A program made the translations under genes and the position numbers. Below, in pieces: positions 44,138 through 53,317 of a stretch of DNA of 64,000 nucleotides (position 1 is the stretch's first letter; each line of letters opens with the position of its first letter). Location of the stretch: assembly GCA_022779465.1 (NCBI GenBank), contig JALFTB010000008.1, forward strand, positions 4,633 through 68,632, in the 5' to 3' direction. The notes beneath the pieces are model-generated. The model saw nothing but the letters and a program-made list of their open reading frames with translations, had not been told where the DNA came from and ran no database searches. The stretch is from CAG-533 sp022779465 (GTDB lineage: Bacteria > Bacillota_I > Bacilli_A > RF39 > UBA660).

Positions 44138-44811
44138 TGGAATTCAGTTATAAAAACGATCGTGTAACTATCTTTATTGATTTAGCAACTGGTAAAATAA
44201 TATATAAAGATATTTTAAAAGTCGCTATCAGTAAATGTAAAGATATAGCATACCTAAAAGATTTTCAATCAAGATTCGAATCATATGTTGGCGAGCATAT
44301 CGATGTAATAAGTAAAAACGATGCAAACGATATAAGACAAACAATCAAAAATAGAATCAGTTTATCTGAAAATATAGATGAAATGTTAAGAAAGGAAAAA
44401 TCCGATATGTTAGATAATAAAACTGCAAGTTCAATTCGTACATTTAAAGACATTGTAGATGGTAAAGAAGTATCTGAAAATGATAATCATTTACTAGAAA
44501 GACACATTAATGAATTAATGGGTAAGATGCATAATCAGACTATTACTCCAGAACAGCAAATGTTACTAGATGAATATATTGCATTCAAACAAAATGCTGA
44601 TTTGCAAAATTCATATAGTCAAAACGTTGAAGCAATGAATGCTGCTAAAAATGCTGACTATCATAAAGAATACCCTAATGGTAAAGTATTAAAACTGGAA
44701 CCACGTAAAAATGATCAAAGTGGTTTTGTAAGTATTATTGCTATCTTTGAATCAGTTATATTATTAGGTATTTTATTAGGAGCAGTTATTATAACCCTTG
44801 CGTTTAAATAA
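44137..44811 (+). CDS. C-tail-anchored protein of the pilin trio
   Basis: A 224-residue protein I do not recognise. Residues 1-195 are soluble, mostly charged helices with possible coiled coil. One transmembrane helix (about 197-221) closes the protein, so it should be tail-anchored with the bulk in the cytoplasm. It is TAATG-coupled to the prepilin gene, which suggests a role in that pilus or in its localisation. It has no enzyme motif. Confidence 0.75.
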   Translation: MEFSYKNDRVTIFIDLATGKIIYKDILKVAISKCKDIAYLKDFQSRFESYVGEHIDVISKNDANDIRQTIKNRISLSENIDEMLRKEKSDMLDNKTASSIRTFKDIVDGKEVSENDNHLLERHINELMGKMHNQTITPEQQMLLDEYIAFKQNADLQNSYSQNVEAMNAAKNADYHKEYPNGKVLKLEPRKNDQSGFVSIIAIFESVILLGILLGAVIITLAFK

Positions 44812-44846
44812 ATTTTCGGTATAATAAAGATATAAGGAAGAGGATT

Positions 44847-45386
44847 ATGGATATTTTAGAAGAAACAGAATTAAGAATGACAAAAGCAATTGAAAACATG
44901 GAAGGAAGATTCACAAACGTTAGAGCAGGTCGTGCTAATCCTGGCATGTTAAGTGGTGTAATGGTTGAATACTATGGAGCACCAACACCATTACAATCTC
45001 TAGCAAACATTACTGTTCCCGAAGCTAGACAATTATTTATCAAACCATTTGATAGATCAATTATCAAAGACATTGAAAGAGCAATTAATGAAGCTAATTT
45101 AGGAATTACTCCAACCAATAATGGAGAAATGGTAATCATGACAATTCCTGAATTAACTGAAGAAAAAAGAAGAGACTACGTAAAGCAAGTAAAACAAATA
45201 GCTGAAGAAACAAAAGTAGCTTTACGCAACGCTAGAGAAGATGCTAGAAACTCAGTTAAAAAAGCTGAAATGCCAGAAGATGAAGAAACAATGTATTATG
45301 ATGAAATCCAAGAATTAATCACAAAATACAACAAAGTAATCGATGACAAAGCCAAAGTAAAAGAACAAGAACTAATGACTGTCTAA
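44847..45386 (+). CDS. frr: Ribosome recycling factor
   Basis: A 179-residue RRF with the canonical start EETELRMTKAIENMEGRFTNVRAGRANPGML and the later LTEEKRRDYVKQVKQIAEETKVALRNAREDA. It splits post-termination ribosomes with EF-G. In most Bacilli frr follows pyrH and tsf; here it stands apart between a pilin trio and hrcA. AGGAAGAGG lies before the ATG. Confidence 0.98.
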   Translation: MDILEETELRMTKAIENMEGRFTNVRAGRANPGMLSGVMVEYYGAPTPLQSLANITVPEARQLFIKPFDRSIIKDIERAINEANLGITPTNNGEMVIMTIPELTEEKRRDYVKQVKQIAEETKVALRNAREDARNSVKKAEMPEDEETMYYDEIQELITKYNKVIDDKAKVKEQELMTV

Positions 45387-45398
45387 CCAGTCATTTTT
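45374..45398 (+). terminator. Terminator after frr
   Basis: An 8-bp stem AATGACTG/CAGTCATT with a six-base loop and T run, enclosing the stop codon. Confidence 0.9.
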
Positions 45399-45421
45399 TA
45401 TTTTACAAAACTTTTTAAAAT

Positions 45422-45449
45422 TTAGCACTCATATATTGACAAGTGCTAA
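45422..45449 (+). promoter_or_regulatory. CIRCE operator 1 (HrcA site)
   Basis: TTAGCACTC, a ten-base spacer and AAGTGCTAA. The consensus is TTAGCACTC-N9-GAGTGCTAA, so the left half is perfect, the right half has one change and the spacer is one base long. It covers the -35 box. Confidence 0.85.
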
Positions 45450-45464
45450 GCATAATATTATAAT
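45436..45464 (+). promoter_or_regulatory. Promoter of the hrcA-grpE-dnaK operon
   Basis: A perfect TTGACA, a 17-base spacer and a perfect TATAAT, flanked by two CIRCE elements. HrcA should repress it except during heat or folding stress. Confidence 0.92.
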
Positions 45465-45468
45465 GGTA

Positions 45469-45495
45469 TTAGCATTTAAGAAATGTGAGTGCTAA
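45469..45495 (+). promoter_or_regulatory. CIRCE operator 2 (HrcA site)
   Basis: TTAGCATTT, nine bases and GAGTGCTAA: correct spacing, perfect right half, two changes in the left half. It lies downstream of the -10 in the 5' untranslated region. Confidence 0.85.
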
Positions 45496-45508
45496 AGGAA
45501 GTGATGAT

Positions 45509-46498
45509 GTGAATACTCGTCAAAATGAACTTTTAAAGTTAATCGTAGAAACATTTGTTAATACAGTTCAACCAGTAGGTTCAAAAGCACTAGTTAAAAA
45601 ATTAAAATGCTCAAGTGCTACAATAAGAAATGATATGGCATATCTAGAAAGTTTAGGCTATTTAGAAAAAAAACATACATCTTCTGGCCGTGTTCCTTCT
45701 GAAGCAGGGTATAAGTATTATGTAGATAACTTAATGAAACCAAAAGAAATTTCTGGTGAAGCAGTCTTAAAATTACAAACTATCTTAAATAATAAAGATC
45801 TTGCTGTAAGTGATGCGATTGTTAAATGTATGGAAATAATTAGTGAATTAACAAACTACACATCAGTAGTTCTTGGTAAAGAAAGTAAAAATAATACTTT
45901 AAAACAAGTAAGTATAATTCCTATTGATGATCATCGTATCGTTGCTGTCATTGTTACTAACACCGGTCATGTTGAAAATAAACAATGTACTATCCCAAAC
46001 AATATTAGTATTAATGAAATGACAAAGGCTTGTGAATTAGTAAACAAAGCATTAATTGGTACTAGATTATCAGAAATAGATGCTAAACTTGAATATGAAA
46101 TAAAACCTATCATTGCTCAAAGAATGAAAGAATACGAAAGTATAATGAACTTCTTTCATGAAACATTTAATGACTTTGCCGTTAAAAATAGTGATATATT
46201 CTTTCAAGGTAAAACTAACATTTTAAAACAACCTGAATATGATGAACCTGAAAAAATTAAAGGAATGATTAGTAAACTTGAAAATATTGACTTAATCAAA
46301 AAAATTGAAACCAATGATAAAAAGATAAATATCTTTATTGGTGAAGAAAATGAATTTGATGAAAACGTTACTGTTATTAAAACAAGTTATAGTATTAATG
46401 GTGAAGAAGGAACAATTGCTATTATTGGTCCTAAAAGAATGGAATATGATAAAGTTGTTGCACTTCTTAACTATTTAAAAGGCTACTTAGAAAGGTAA
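45509..46498 (+). CDS. hrcA: Heat-inducible transcription repressor HrcA
   Basis: About 329 residues from the GTG at 45509. An upstream in-frame GTG at 45485 lies inside CIRCE 2 and has no ribosome site, whereas AAAGGAAG sits properly before 45509. An N-terminal winged helix (QPVGSKALVKKLKCSSATIRNDMAYLESLGYLEKKHTSSGRVPS) is followed by a GAF-like domain. It binds the two CIRCE sites upstream and is tuned by GroEL. grpE follows after three bases. Confidence 0.97.
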   Translation: MNTRQNELLKLIVETFVNTVQPVGSKALVKKLKCSSATIRNDMAYLESLGYLEKKHTSSGRVPSEAGYKYYVDNLMKPKEISGEAVLKLQTILNNKDLAVSDAIVKCMEIISELTNYTSVVLGKESKNNTLKQVSIIPIDDHRIVAVIVTNTGHVENKQCTIPNNISINEMTKACELVNKALIGTRLSEIDAKLEYEIKPIIAQRMKEYESIMNFFHETFNDFAVKNSDIFFQGKTNILKQPEYDEPEKIKGMISKLENIDLIKKIETNDKKINIFIGEENEFDENVTVIKTSYSINGEEGTIAIIGPKRMEYDKVVALLNYLKGYLER

Positions 46499-46501
46499 GT
46501 T

Positions 46502-47020
46502 ATGGAAAAAGAAAAGAAACATCTAAATAAAGAAGAACATCATGAGAAACATGAAGAACATGTTAAACAAATTGAAAAATTAGAATTAGCTTTAAAAGAA
46601 GAACAAGCAAAAAGTATGCGAATTCAAGCAGAAATGCTAAACTTCAAAAAGCGTAAAGAAGATGAAGTTGCATCATTTTATAAGTATTGCAATGAAGATT
46701 TAATTGAAGAATTACTTCCAGTAATTGATAACTTTGAAAGAGCTATTCAAATGGATACATCTGAAGATGCTTCTGATGAAGTTAAAAGATTCTTGGAAGG
46801 ATTTAAAATGATCTATGGTAATTTAGTAAGTATTCTTAAAAAAGAAGAAGTAAAAGAAATTGAAGCTTCAGGTATTGAATTTGATCCAAATTATCATCAA
46901 GCAGTACTAACTGAACATGATGAAACAAAACCATCTGGTGTAGTCTTAGAAGTATTACAAAAAGGCTATACATATAAAGATAAAGTTATTAGACCAGCAA
47001 TGGTTAAAGTAAATGAATAA
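46502..47020 (+). CDS. grpE: Nucleotide exchange factor GrpE
   Basis: A 172-residue GrpE with a charged His/Glu/Lys-rich N-terminal coiled coil and the conserved LLPVIDNFERAI helix. The C-terminal beta wing is VLEVLQKGYTYKDKVIRPAMVKV. It releases ADP from DnaK and acts as a thermosensor. It lies three bases after hrcA and 30 bases before dnaK. Confidence 0.97.
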   Translation: MEKEKKHLNKEEHHEKHEEHVKQIEKLELALKEEQAKSMRIQAEMLNFKKRKEDEVASFYKYCNEDLIEELLPVIDNFERAIQMDTSEDASDEVKRFLEGFKMIYGNLVSILKKEEVKEIEASGIEFDPNYHQAVLTEHDETKPSGVVLEVLQKGYTYKDKVIRPAMVKVNE

Positions 47021-47050
47021 TAATTAAAAATAAAAAAGGAGAGATAAATT

Positions 47051-48868
47051 ATGAGTAAAATTATAGGTATCGATTTAGGTACAACAAATTCATGTGTTGC
47101 TGTATTAGAAGGTGGAGAACCAAAGGTTATTGTTAACCCAGAAGGCGATCGTACAACTCCTAGTGTAGTGGCATTTAAAAAAGGAGAAGAATTAGTCGGA
47201 GTAACTGCTAAAAGACAAGCTGTAACTAACCCAGACAATACAATTAGTTCAATTAAAAGATTAATGGGTACATCTGAAAAAGTTGAAGCAGAAGGTAAAA
47301 AATATACTCCAGAAGAAATTTCAGCTAAAATCTTAATGAAATTAAAGAAAGATGCTGAAAGTTACTTAGGAGAACCTGTTACTAAAGCAGTTATTACTGT
47401 TCCAGCATACTTCAATGATGCTCAAAGACAAGCTACTAAAAATGCTGGTAAAATTGCTGGCTTAGAAGTAGAAAGAATTATTAACGAACCAACTGCTGCA
47501 TCACTAGCATATGGTTTAGATAAACAAGACAAACAAGAAACTGTTCTTGTTTACGATTTAGGTGGTGGTACATTCGATGTATCAATCCTAGAATTAGGCG
47601 ATGGTGTATTTGAAGTTAAATCAACAAGTGGTAATAACCATTTAGGTGGAGATGACTTCGATAAACGTGTTATGGATTACTTAGCATCTGAATTCAAAAA
47701 AGAAAATGGCATTGACTTAACTAAAGATAAAATGGCAATGCAAAGAATTAAAGATGCTGCTGAAAAAGCTAAAAAAGACTTAAGTGGTATGAGTACAACT
47801 AATATTAACTTACCATTCATTTCTCAAACATCAGAAGGTCCAGTTCATATGGATATTAATTTAACAAAAGCTAAATTTGAAGACTTATGTCGTGACTTAT
47901 TTGATTCAACATTAGAACCAGTTCGTAAAGCTTTAAGTGATGCTAAATTAACTGCTAAAGATATCGACGAAGTTATCTTAGTAGGTGGTTCAACAAGAAT
48001 CCCATATATTCAAGAATTAGTTAAAAAAGAATTAGGAAAAGAACCTAATAAATCAGTAAACCCAGATGAAGTAGTTGCTATGGGTGCAGCTATTCAAGGT
48101 GGTGTTTTAACTGGAGAAGTTAACGACTTAGTCTTATTAGATGTAACACCTCTATCACTTGGTATTGAAACATTAGGAGATGTTATGACAGTTCTAATTC
48201 CTAGAAATACAACAATTCCTACAAGTAAATCTCAAGTATTTAGTACTGCTGCTGATAATCAACCAGCTGTAGACATTCATGTTTTACAAGGTGAAAGACC
48301 AATGGCTGCTGATAATAAAACATTAGGAAGATTTGAACTTACTAATATCCCACCAGCACCAAGAGGAGTACCTCAAATCGAAGTAACATTTGATATCGAT
48401 TCAAATGGTATTGTAAATGTTAAAGCTAAAGATTTAGGAACAAACAAAGAACAATCAATTACAATCACTTCAAATACTAACTTAACAGATGAAGAAATTG
48501 ATAAAATGATGAAAGAAGCAGAAGCTAATAAAGCTGCTGATGAAAAACGTAAAGAAGAAGCAGATGCTCGTAACGAAGCAGATCAAACAGTATTTGCTAC
48601 TGAAAAAGCTTTAAAAGACTTAGGTGATAAATTATCAGATACTGAAAAGAAAGAAACTGAAGATTTAGTTGCTGACTTAAAGAAATCATTAGAAGGATCT
48701 GATTTAGAAGATATCAAAGCAAAAACAAAAGCATTAAATGAAAAAGCAATGGCCTTAGCAACTAAAGTATATGAAGAAGCAGCTAAGAATAATGCTAGTG
48801 CTAACCAAAATAATGATAATAATGACGGACAAGCTGAAGAAGCTGAATTCGTAAATAAAGATAATTAA
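47051..48868 (+). CDS. dnaK: Hsp70 chaperone DnaK
   Basis: A 605-residue DnaK. The ATPase domain starts GIDLGTTNSCVAVLEGG, with VYDLGGGTFDVSIL and VGGSTRIP motifs, followed by the linker DVTPLSLGIETLG, a substrate-binding domain and a helical lid ending in an acidic tail. It works with GrpE and DnaJ. A strong AAAGGAGA site is present. A hairpin separates it from pepF, which splits it from dnaJ. Confidence 0.99.
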   Translation: MSKIIGIDLGTTNSCVAVLEGGEPKVIVNPEGDRTTPSVVAFKKGEELVGVTAKRQAVTNPDNTISSIKRLMGTSEKVEAEGKKYTPEEISAKILMKLKKDAESYLGEPVTKAVITVPAYFNDAQRQATKNAGKIAGLEVERIINEPTAASLAYGLDKQDKQETVLVYDLGGGTFDVSILELGDGVFEVKSTSGNNHLGGDDFDKRVMDYLASEFKKENGIDLTKDKMAMQRIKDAAEKAKKDLSGMSTTNINLPFISQTSEGPVHMDINLTKAKFEDLCRDLFDSTLEPVRKALSDAKLTAKDIDEVILVGGSTRIPYIQELVKKELGKEPNKSVNPDEVVAMGAAIQGGVLTGEVNDLVLLDVTPLSLGIETLGDVMTVLIPRNTTIPTSKSQVFSTAADNQPAVDIHVLQGERPMAADNKTLGRFELTNIPPAPRGVPQIEVTFDIDSNGIVNVKAKDLGTNKEQSITITSNTNLTDEEIDKMMKEAEANKAADEKRKEEADARNEADQTVFATEKALKDLGDKLSDTEKKETEDLVADLKKSLEGSDLEDIKAKTKALNEKAMALATKVYEEAAKNNASANQNNDNNDGQAEEAEFVNKDN

Positions 48869-48896
48869 GTTCTAGACCACTAGAACTTAACTTTTT
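48865..48896 (+). terminator. Hairpin between dnaK and pepF
   Basis: An 11-bp perfect stem TTAAGTTCTAG/CTAGAACTTAA with a four-base loop, then CTTTTT. The pepF Shine-Dalgarno follows at once, so it may attenuate rather than end transcription. Confidence 0.75.
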
Positions 48897-48905
48897 GGAG
48901 GAATT

Positions 48906-50693
48906 ATGGATTTTGACAAAAGAGAAGATGTAAATAAAGAATATACTTGGAATTTAACAACAAGATATAAAACTGATAAAGCTTGGGAAAAAGAATATGA
49001 CGCCTTAAGAAAAGATGTTCATATTATGGAAAAATATCAAGGTAAACTACTAAAAAAACCAGAAATATTAAAAGAAGCTCTAGACACATATTATGACTAT
49101 GAAACCAAAATAGCTAAATTATACGTCTATGCTTCCTTAAAACATGATGAAGACCTAAAAGTAGATAAATATACCATGTATTTAACCAAAGCTTACTCAT
49201 TATATAGTGAATTTATTACATCTTGTTCTTTTATCAGACCTGAAATTCTTAGTGGTAGTAAAACCACTTTAAACAAAATTCTTAAAAACGAAAAACTTAC
49301 CAAATATCGTTTCTTATTAGAAAAGACTATTAGATTAAAAGAACATACTTTAACAAAATCTGAAGAAGAAATAGTAAACAAGCTAACAAATAATAGTAAT
49401 GTTTTTGATAAATTAAATAGTATTTTAATAGATTCAACCCTTAATTATGGAACTATTAAAGTAGATGGTAAAGAAGTAACAATCACTAATAGTAATTATC
49501 GTAATATCATGACTAACAAAAATCGTAAAGTTAGAAAAGAATGTTACAACTTAATGTGTGATAAATTAAAAGAATATACAAGTATCTTTGGCGAAACTTT
49601 AGTCGCTAATATGAAATTATATAGTTCATTAGCAGACATTTATCACTATCAAAGTACGTTAGATATGGAATTGTTTGATTCAAATATTCCTAAAGAAGTA
49701 GTAGATAACTTATATAGTGTAGTTCATAAAAGATTAAATGTCTTTCAAAAATATCTAATTATGTTAAAATCAAATCTTGGTTTAGATAAATTAGAATATT
49801 ATGACTTACAAACCGACTTCTTAAATAATGATTTAACGTTCTCAATTGAAAATGCTGAAGATTTAATTAAAGAAGCAACTAAAATTTATGGTGAAAAATA
49901 TCATAAAGTAATTGAAAAAGCTTTTAAAGAACGTTGGATAGATTATGCTTCATATAAAGGTAAAAGAAGTGGGGCATATGCTACAAGTAATTATGGTAGT
50001 ACCCCAGTAGTTTTAACTAATTTTCATGGCAAATTTACCGATGTAAGTGCCGTTGCTCATGAACTAGGTCATGCCGTAAACTTCTATTTAAGCGAAGAGG
50101 CCAATGAAGCCCATAATTATGAAAATGACATCTTTGTAGCTGAAGTAGCTTCCTTAACTAATGAAATAATCCTATCAAACTATATAATTAATCATACTAA
50201 CAATAAAAATTACAAGTTATTAGCTATTTATAATCTTATTGATATTATTCAAAATAATTTATTTGATGCTTGCCTAGAAGGTGAACTAGAAAATAAAATG
50301 TATGCTTTAATTGATCAAAAAGAAGAAATAGATGCTAATGATTTATCTGAATGTATCTTGTCATTAAGAAAACAATATTATGGTAAAACAGTTGAATTAG
50401 ACGATAAAGTAAAATATATGTGGGCTCGTAGAAGCCATTACTATAATCCATTTTACTTATATCAATATGCTACAGGCGTATCAGCTGCAATTTATATCGC
50501 TTTAAGAATTATTAATGACCAAGATAATATGAAAGAAAAATATATTGATTTCTTAAGTAAAGGTGATACTGATTATCCAATAAATTTACTAAAAAATATT
50601 GGAGTAGATATGACCAAACCAGAAGTAATCAATAATGCTATTAATTATTTTGAATATTTAATAGATGAATTCAATAAAGTAAGTGAGGAATAA
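48906..50693 (+). CDS. pepF: Oligoendopeptidase F (M3 family)
   Basis: A 595-residue zinc metallopeptidase of the M3B group. An N-terminal helical domain is followed by the active site VAHELGHAVNFYLSEEAN (HExGH plus the downstream Glu) and the C-terminal YLYQYATGVSAA. It trims intracellular oligopeptides. It is inserted between dnaK and dnaJ, which are usually adjacent, with only two bases to dnaJ, so peptide turnover may be co-expressed with chaperones. Confidence 0.95.
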   Translation: MDFDKREDVNKEYTWNLTTRYKTDKAWEKEYDALRKDVHIMEKYQGKLLKKPEILKEALDTYYDYETKIAKLYVYASLKHDEDLKVDKYTMYLTKAYSLYSEFITSCSFIRPEILSGSKTTLNKILKNEKLTKYRFLLEKTIRLKEHTLTKSEEEIVNKLTNNSNVFDKLNSILIDSTLNYGTIKVDGKEVTITNSNYRNIMTNKNRKVRKECYNLMCDKLKEYTSIFGETLVANMKLYSSLADIYHYQSTLDMELFDSNIPKEVVDNLYSVVHKRLNVFQKYLIMLKSNLGLDKLEYYDLQTDFLNNDLTFSIENAEDLIKEATKIYGEKYHKVIEKAFKERWIDYASYKGKRSGAYATSNYGSTPVVLTNFHGKFTDVSAVAHELGHAVNFYLSEEANEAHNYENDIFVAEVASLTNEIILSNYIINHTNNKNYKLLAIYNLIDIIQNNLFDACLEGELENKMYALIDQKEEIDANDLSECILSLRKQYYGKTVELDDKVKYMWARRSHYYNPFYLYQYATGVSAAIYIALRIINDQDNMKEKYIDFLSKGDTDYPINLLKNIGVDMTKPEVINNAINYFEYLIDEFNKVSEE

Positions 50694-50695
50694 TA

Positions 50696-51838
50696 ATGGC
50701 AAAAAAAGATTATTATGAATTATTAGGTGTCTCAAAAACCGCTACAGATGCTGAAATAAAAAGTGCCTTTAGAAAAAAAGCTAAAGAATATCATCCGGAC
50801 GTAAATAAAGATCCTGGAGCTGCCGATAAATTTAAAGAAATCAATGAAGCCTACGAAGTATTAAAAGACCCAAATAAGAGAAAACAATATGATCAATTTG
50901 GCTCTGCTGCTTTTGAAAATAATGGTGCCGGAGGCTTCGGTGGATTTGGCGGCTTTGGTAATGGTAACTTTAGTGGTGGTTTCGGTAATTTTGGCTTTGA
51001 TGATTTTGATTTAGGAAGTATCTTTGATTCATTTATGGGTGGAAGCTCATCAGGAAGAAGAAAATCATCACCATCAGCTACCAAAGGAGAAGATGTTTTA
51101 GTTAAATTAAATCTAACCTTTGAAGAAGCAGTCTTTGGTTGTGAGAAAACCTTTAAAATAAATATTAAAGAAAATTGTCCAAAATGTAATGGTAAAGGAG
51201 GATTAAATCCTCATACCTGTTCAAGATGTAACGGTAAAGGACGTATCGTTCAAGAACAAAGAACCATTTTAGGAGTAATTCAAACTCAAACAGTTTGTCC
51301 ATCATGTCATGGCAGTGGCGAAGAATTTGAAAGCGTCTGTTCATCATGTCGTGGTGCTGGTAAACTTAAAACTGATAAAAACATCACTTTAAGAGTCCCA
51401 AGTGGTATCGAAACTGGTGATCAAATGCGTATGAGTGGTAAAGCATCAAGTGGAACCAATGGTGGACCAAACGGCGATGTCTATATCGAATTTACTGTTA
51501 AAAACCATCCATTATTTAAAAGAGATGGTAAAGATATTTACTTAGTAGTTCCCTTAACAATTACTGAAGCAACACTTGGTTGTGAAAAAGAAATTCCCAC
51601 TCTAGAAGGAACCACAAAAGTAAAATTCCCATCAGGAACCCAAAACAATGAACAAATTAAATTAAAAGGAAAAGGCGTTAATGATGAGAAAGTAGGTAAG
51701 TTAGGGGATATGTATATTATTACTAACGTTATAATTCCTACTAAATTAGATCGCAACCAAAAAGCATTATTTGCTGAACTAGATAATACAACCTTAACAA
51801 ATGAAGATGCTTTTAAAAATTTTAATAAATATTTATAA
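50696..51838 (+). CDS. dnaJ: Co-chaperone DnaJ
   Basis: A 380-residue type I DnaJ. The J domain has HPD in KEYHPDVNKDPG, then a Gly/Phe-rich linker, four zinc motifs (CPKCNGKG, CSRCNGKG, CPSCHGSG, CSSCRGAG) and C-terminal substrate domains. It stimulates DnaK ATPase. It starts two bases after pepF and ends in a terminator, closing the heat-shock cluster. Confidence 0.98.
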   Translation: MAKKDYYELLGVSKTATDAEIKSAFRKKAKEYHPDVNKDPGAADKFKEINEAYEVLKDPNKRKQYDQFGSAAFENNGAGGFGGFGGFGNGNFSGGFGNFGFDDFDLGSIFDSFMGGSSSGRRKSSPSATKGEDVLVKLNLTFEEAVFGCEKTFKINIKENCPKCNGKGGLNPHTCSRCNGKGRIVQEQRTILGVIQTQTVCPSCHGSGEEFESVCSSCRGAGKLKTDKNITLRVPSGIETGDQMRMSGKASSGTNGGPNGDVYIEFTVKNHPLFKRDGKDIYLVVPLTITEATLGCEKEIPTLEGTTKVKFPSGTQNNEQIKLKGKGVNDEKVGKLGDMYIITNVIIPTKLDRNQKALFAELDNTTLTNEDAFKNFNKYL

Positions 51839-51866
51839 AAAACTTCATAAAATTATGAAGTTTTTT
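51837..51866 (+). terminator. Terminator after dnaJ
   Basis: Stem AAAACTTCATAA/TTATGAAGTTTT-type with a short loop and T run, at the stop codon. Confidence 0.9.
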
Positions 51867-51901
51867 CTTTTATATGATAGAATTATAAGAGGTGATTAAT
51901 A

Positions 51902-52414
51902 ATGGATAAATTAAAAGAAATAGATTATAAGAAAGTATTAAAAGAATCATATCCTTATTTAATAATAATTGTAGTTATCTTATTAGTAAGAGCATTCTTA
52001 TTTACCCCAATTATTGTTAATGGTACAAGTATGTATCCAACTCTAAAAGAACACGATATGATGATTTTAAATAAAATATCTTTAAGAGTTAATGGTTTAG
52101 AACGCTTTGACATCGTAGTTGTTGATAATGAAGATTATATAATTAAAAGAGTTATTGGCCTTCCTGGTGAAACTGTCGCATATTATGATGGTAAATTATA
52201 TATTAATGGAAAACACATGGAAGATAACTATGCTACATCTACAACTAAAGATTTTGACCCTGTAAAATTAGGAAAAAATGAATACTTTGTTATGGGTGAT
52301 AATCGTGAAGTATCTAAAGATAGTCGTACTATAGGACCAGTAAATATTAAAAACATAAAAGGAAAAGCATCTTTAAGATTAGTTCCTTTTAATAAAATGG
52401 GAATTGTTGAATAA
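51902..52414 (+). CDS. lepB: Type I signal peptidase
   Basis: A 170-residue signal peptidase. One N-terminal transmembrane helix (about 18-36) is followed by box B NGTSMYPTL with nucleophile Ser43, box D YIIKRVIGLPGE with general-base Lys82, and box E GDNREVSKDSR. It removes signal peptides on the outer face of the membrane. The Ser-Lys dyad marks the ordinary bacterial type, not the SipW type usually used for TasA. TAATG couples it to holA. Confidence 0.96.
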   Translation: MDKLKEIDYKKVLKESYPYLIIIVVILLVRAFLFTPIIVNGTSMYPTLKEHDMMILNKISLRVNGLERFDIVVVDNEDYIIKRVIGLPGETVAYYDGKLYINGKHMEDNYATSTTKDFDPVKLGKNEYFVMGDNREVSKDSRTIGPVNIKNIKGKASLRLVPFNKMGIVE

Positions 52415-53307
52415 TGAATAACTTTTTAATTGTTACTAATTCATATAACTTATTTAATGAAGAATTAAATAAAATATCTAATAATATCACTAATATTATT
52501 AATTTTAATTATGATGAAACAACTCCTGGTGAAATAATTGAAGAATGTAACTATACCTCACTTTTAGATGAAGATAAATTAGTTATCGTCAAGCACTTTA
52601 AAACTGATGTTTTAAGCAAAGAATTAATCAAATACCTAGAAAACCCCAACCCTAGAACTAAACTAGTCTTAAATGCTTTAGAAATAGATAAAAGAAGTGC
52701 TTTTTATAAAAAAATTAAAGAAAAAGGTAAAGTAATCGAACTAGGAGAACTAAAACCATCAGAACTATCAACTAAAATAAATAACTATTGTAAAACTAAA
52801 AATATCACAATTGATTATAACGCCGTAAACACCTTAATAATGTATTCATTAAATAGCTATGATTTATGTTTAAGTGAAATTGATAAATTATCAGTCATAA
52901 CTAATAAAATAACTGAAGATATTATTAACGAATATACTCCTAAATTAATAGGTGATGAAAATTTTGATTTATGTGATGCCATAACATCCCAAAACATCAA
53001 AAAAATAGTCCCATTATTAAAAGACTTTAGAGATACCAAAAGTGAAGTAATTCCATTTGTTGCTCTTTTAGCAAGTCAATATCGTCTAATATACATTACA
53101 AAAACTGTTAATAAATCTCCCGAAACTCTAGCTAAAGAATTATCAGTTCATCCATATCGTTTAAAATTAGCTAAAGAAAAAGCAATTAAATACACTAAAG
53201 AAGAGTTAGAGAAAATCTTAATTAATATCTGTGAATTAGATTATAATCTTAAAACTTCAAATATCGATCCATATATCTTACTAGAAAATTTCATCATGCA
53301 TATCTAA
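52414..53307 (+). CDS. holA: DNA polymerase III subunit delta
   Basis: A 297-residue HolA/YqeN-type clamp-loader delta subunit: degenerate AAA fold with DEDKLVIVKHFK and LVLNALEIDKRSAFYKKIKE, then a helical collar (FVALLASQYRLIYITKT..KELSVHPYRLKLAKEKA). It opens the sliding clamp. It is coupled to lepB. In Bacillus yqeN lies near the dnaK region, consistent with this neighbourhood. Confidence 0.9.
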   Translation: MNNFLIVTNSYNLFNEELNKISNNITNIINFNYDETTPGEIIEECNYTSLLDEDKLVIVKHFKTDVLSKELIKYLENPNPRTKLVLNALEIDKRSAFYKKIKEKGKVIELGELKPSELSTKINNYCKTKNITIDYNAVNTLIMYSLNSYDLCLSEIDKLSVITNKITEDIINEYTPKLIGDENFDLCDAITSQNIKKIVPLLKDFRDTKSEVIPFVALLASQYRLIYITKTVNKSPETLAKELSVHPYRLKLAKEKAIKYTKEELEKILINICELDYNLKTSNIDPYILLENFIMHI

Positions 53308-53317
53308 AAGGAGAAAA

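Noticed and set aside
45485..45508. The GTG at 45485 as start of hrcA.
   Set aside because: It lies within CIRCE 2 and has no ribosome site; the GTG at 45509 has AAAGGAAG.
51902..52414. The signal peptidase as a SipW-type enzyme that would process TasA-like proteins.
   Set aside because: It has the Ser43-Lys82 dyad of ordinary type I peptidases; SipW types use His in place of Lys.
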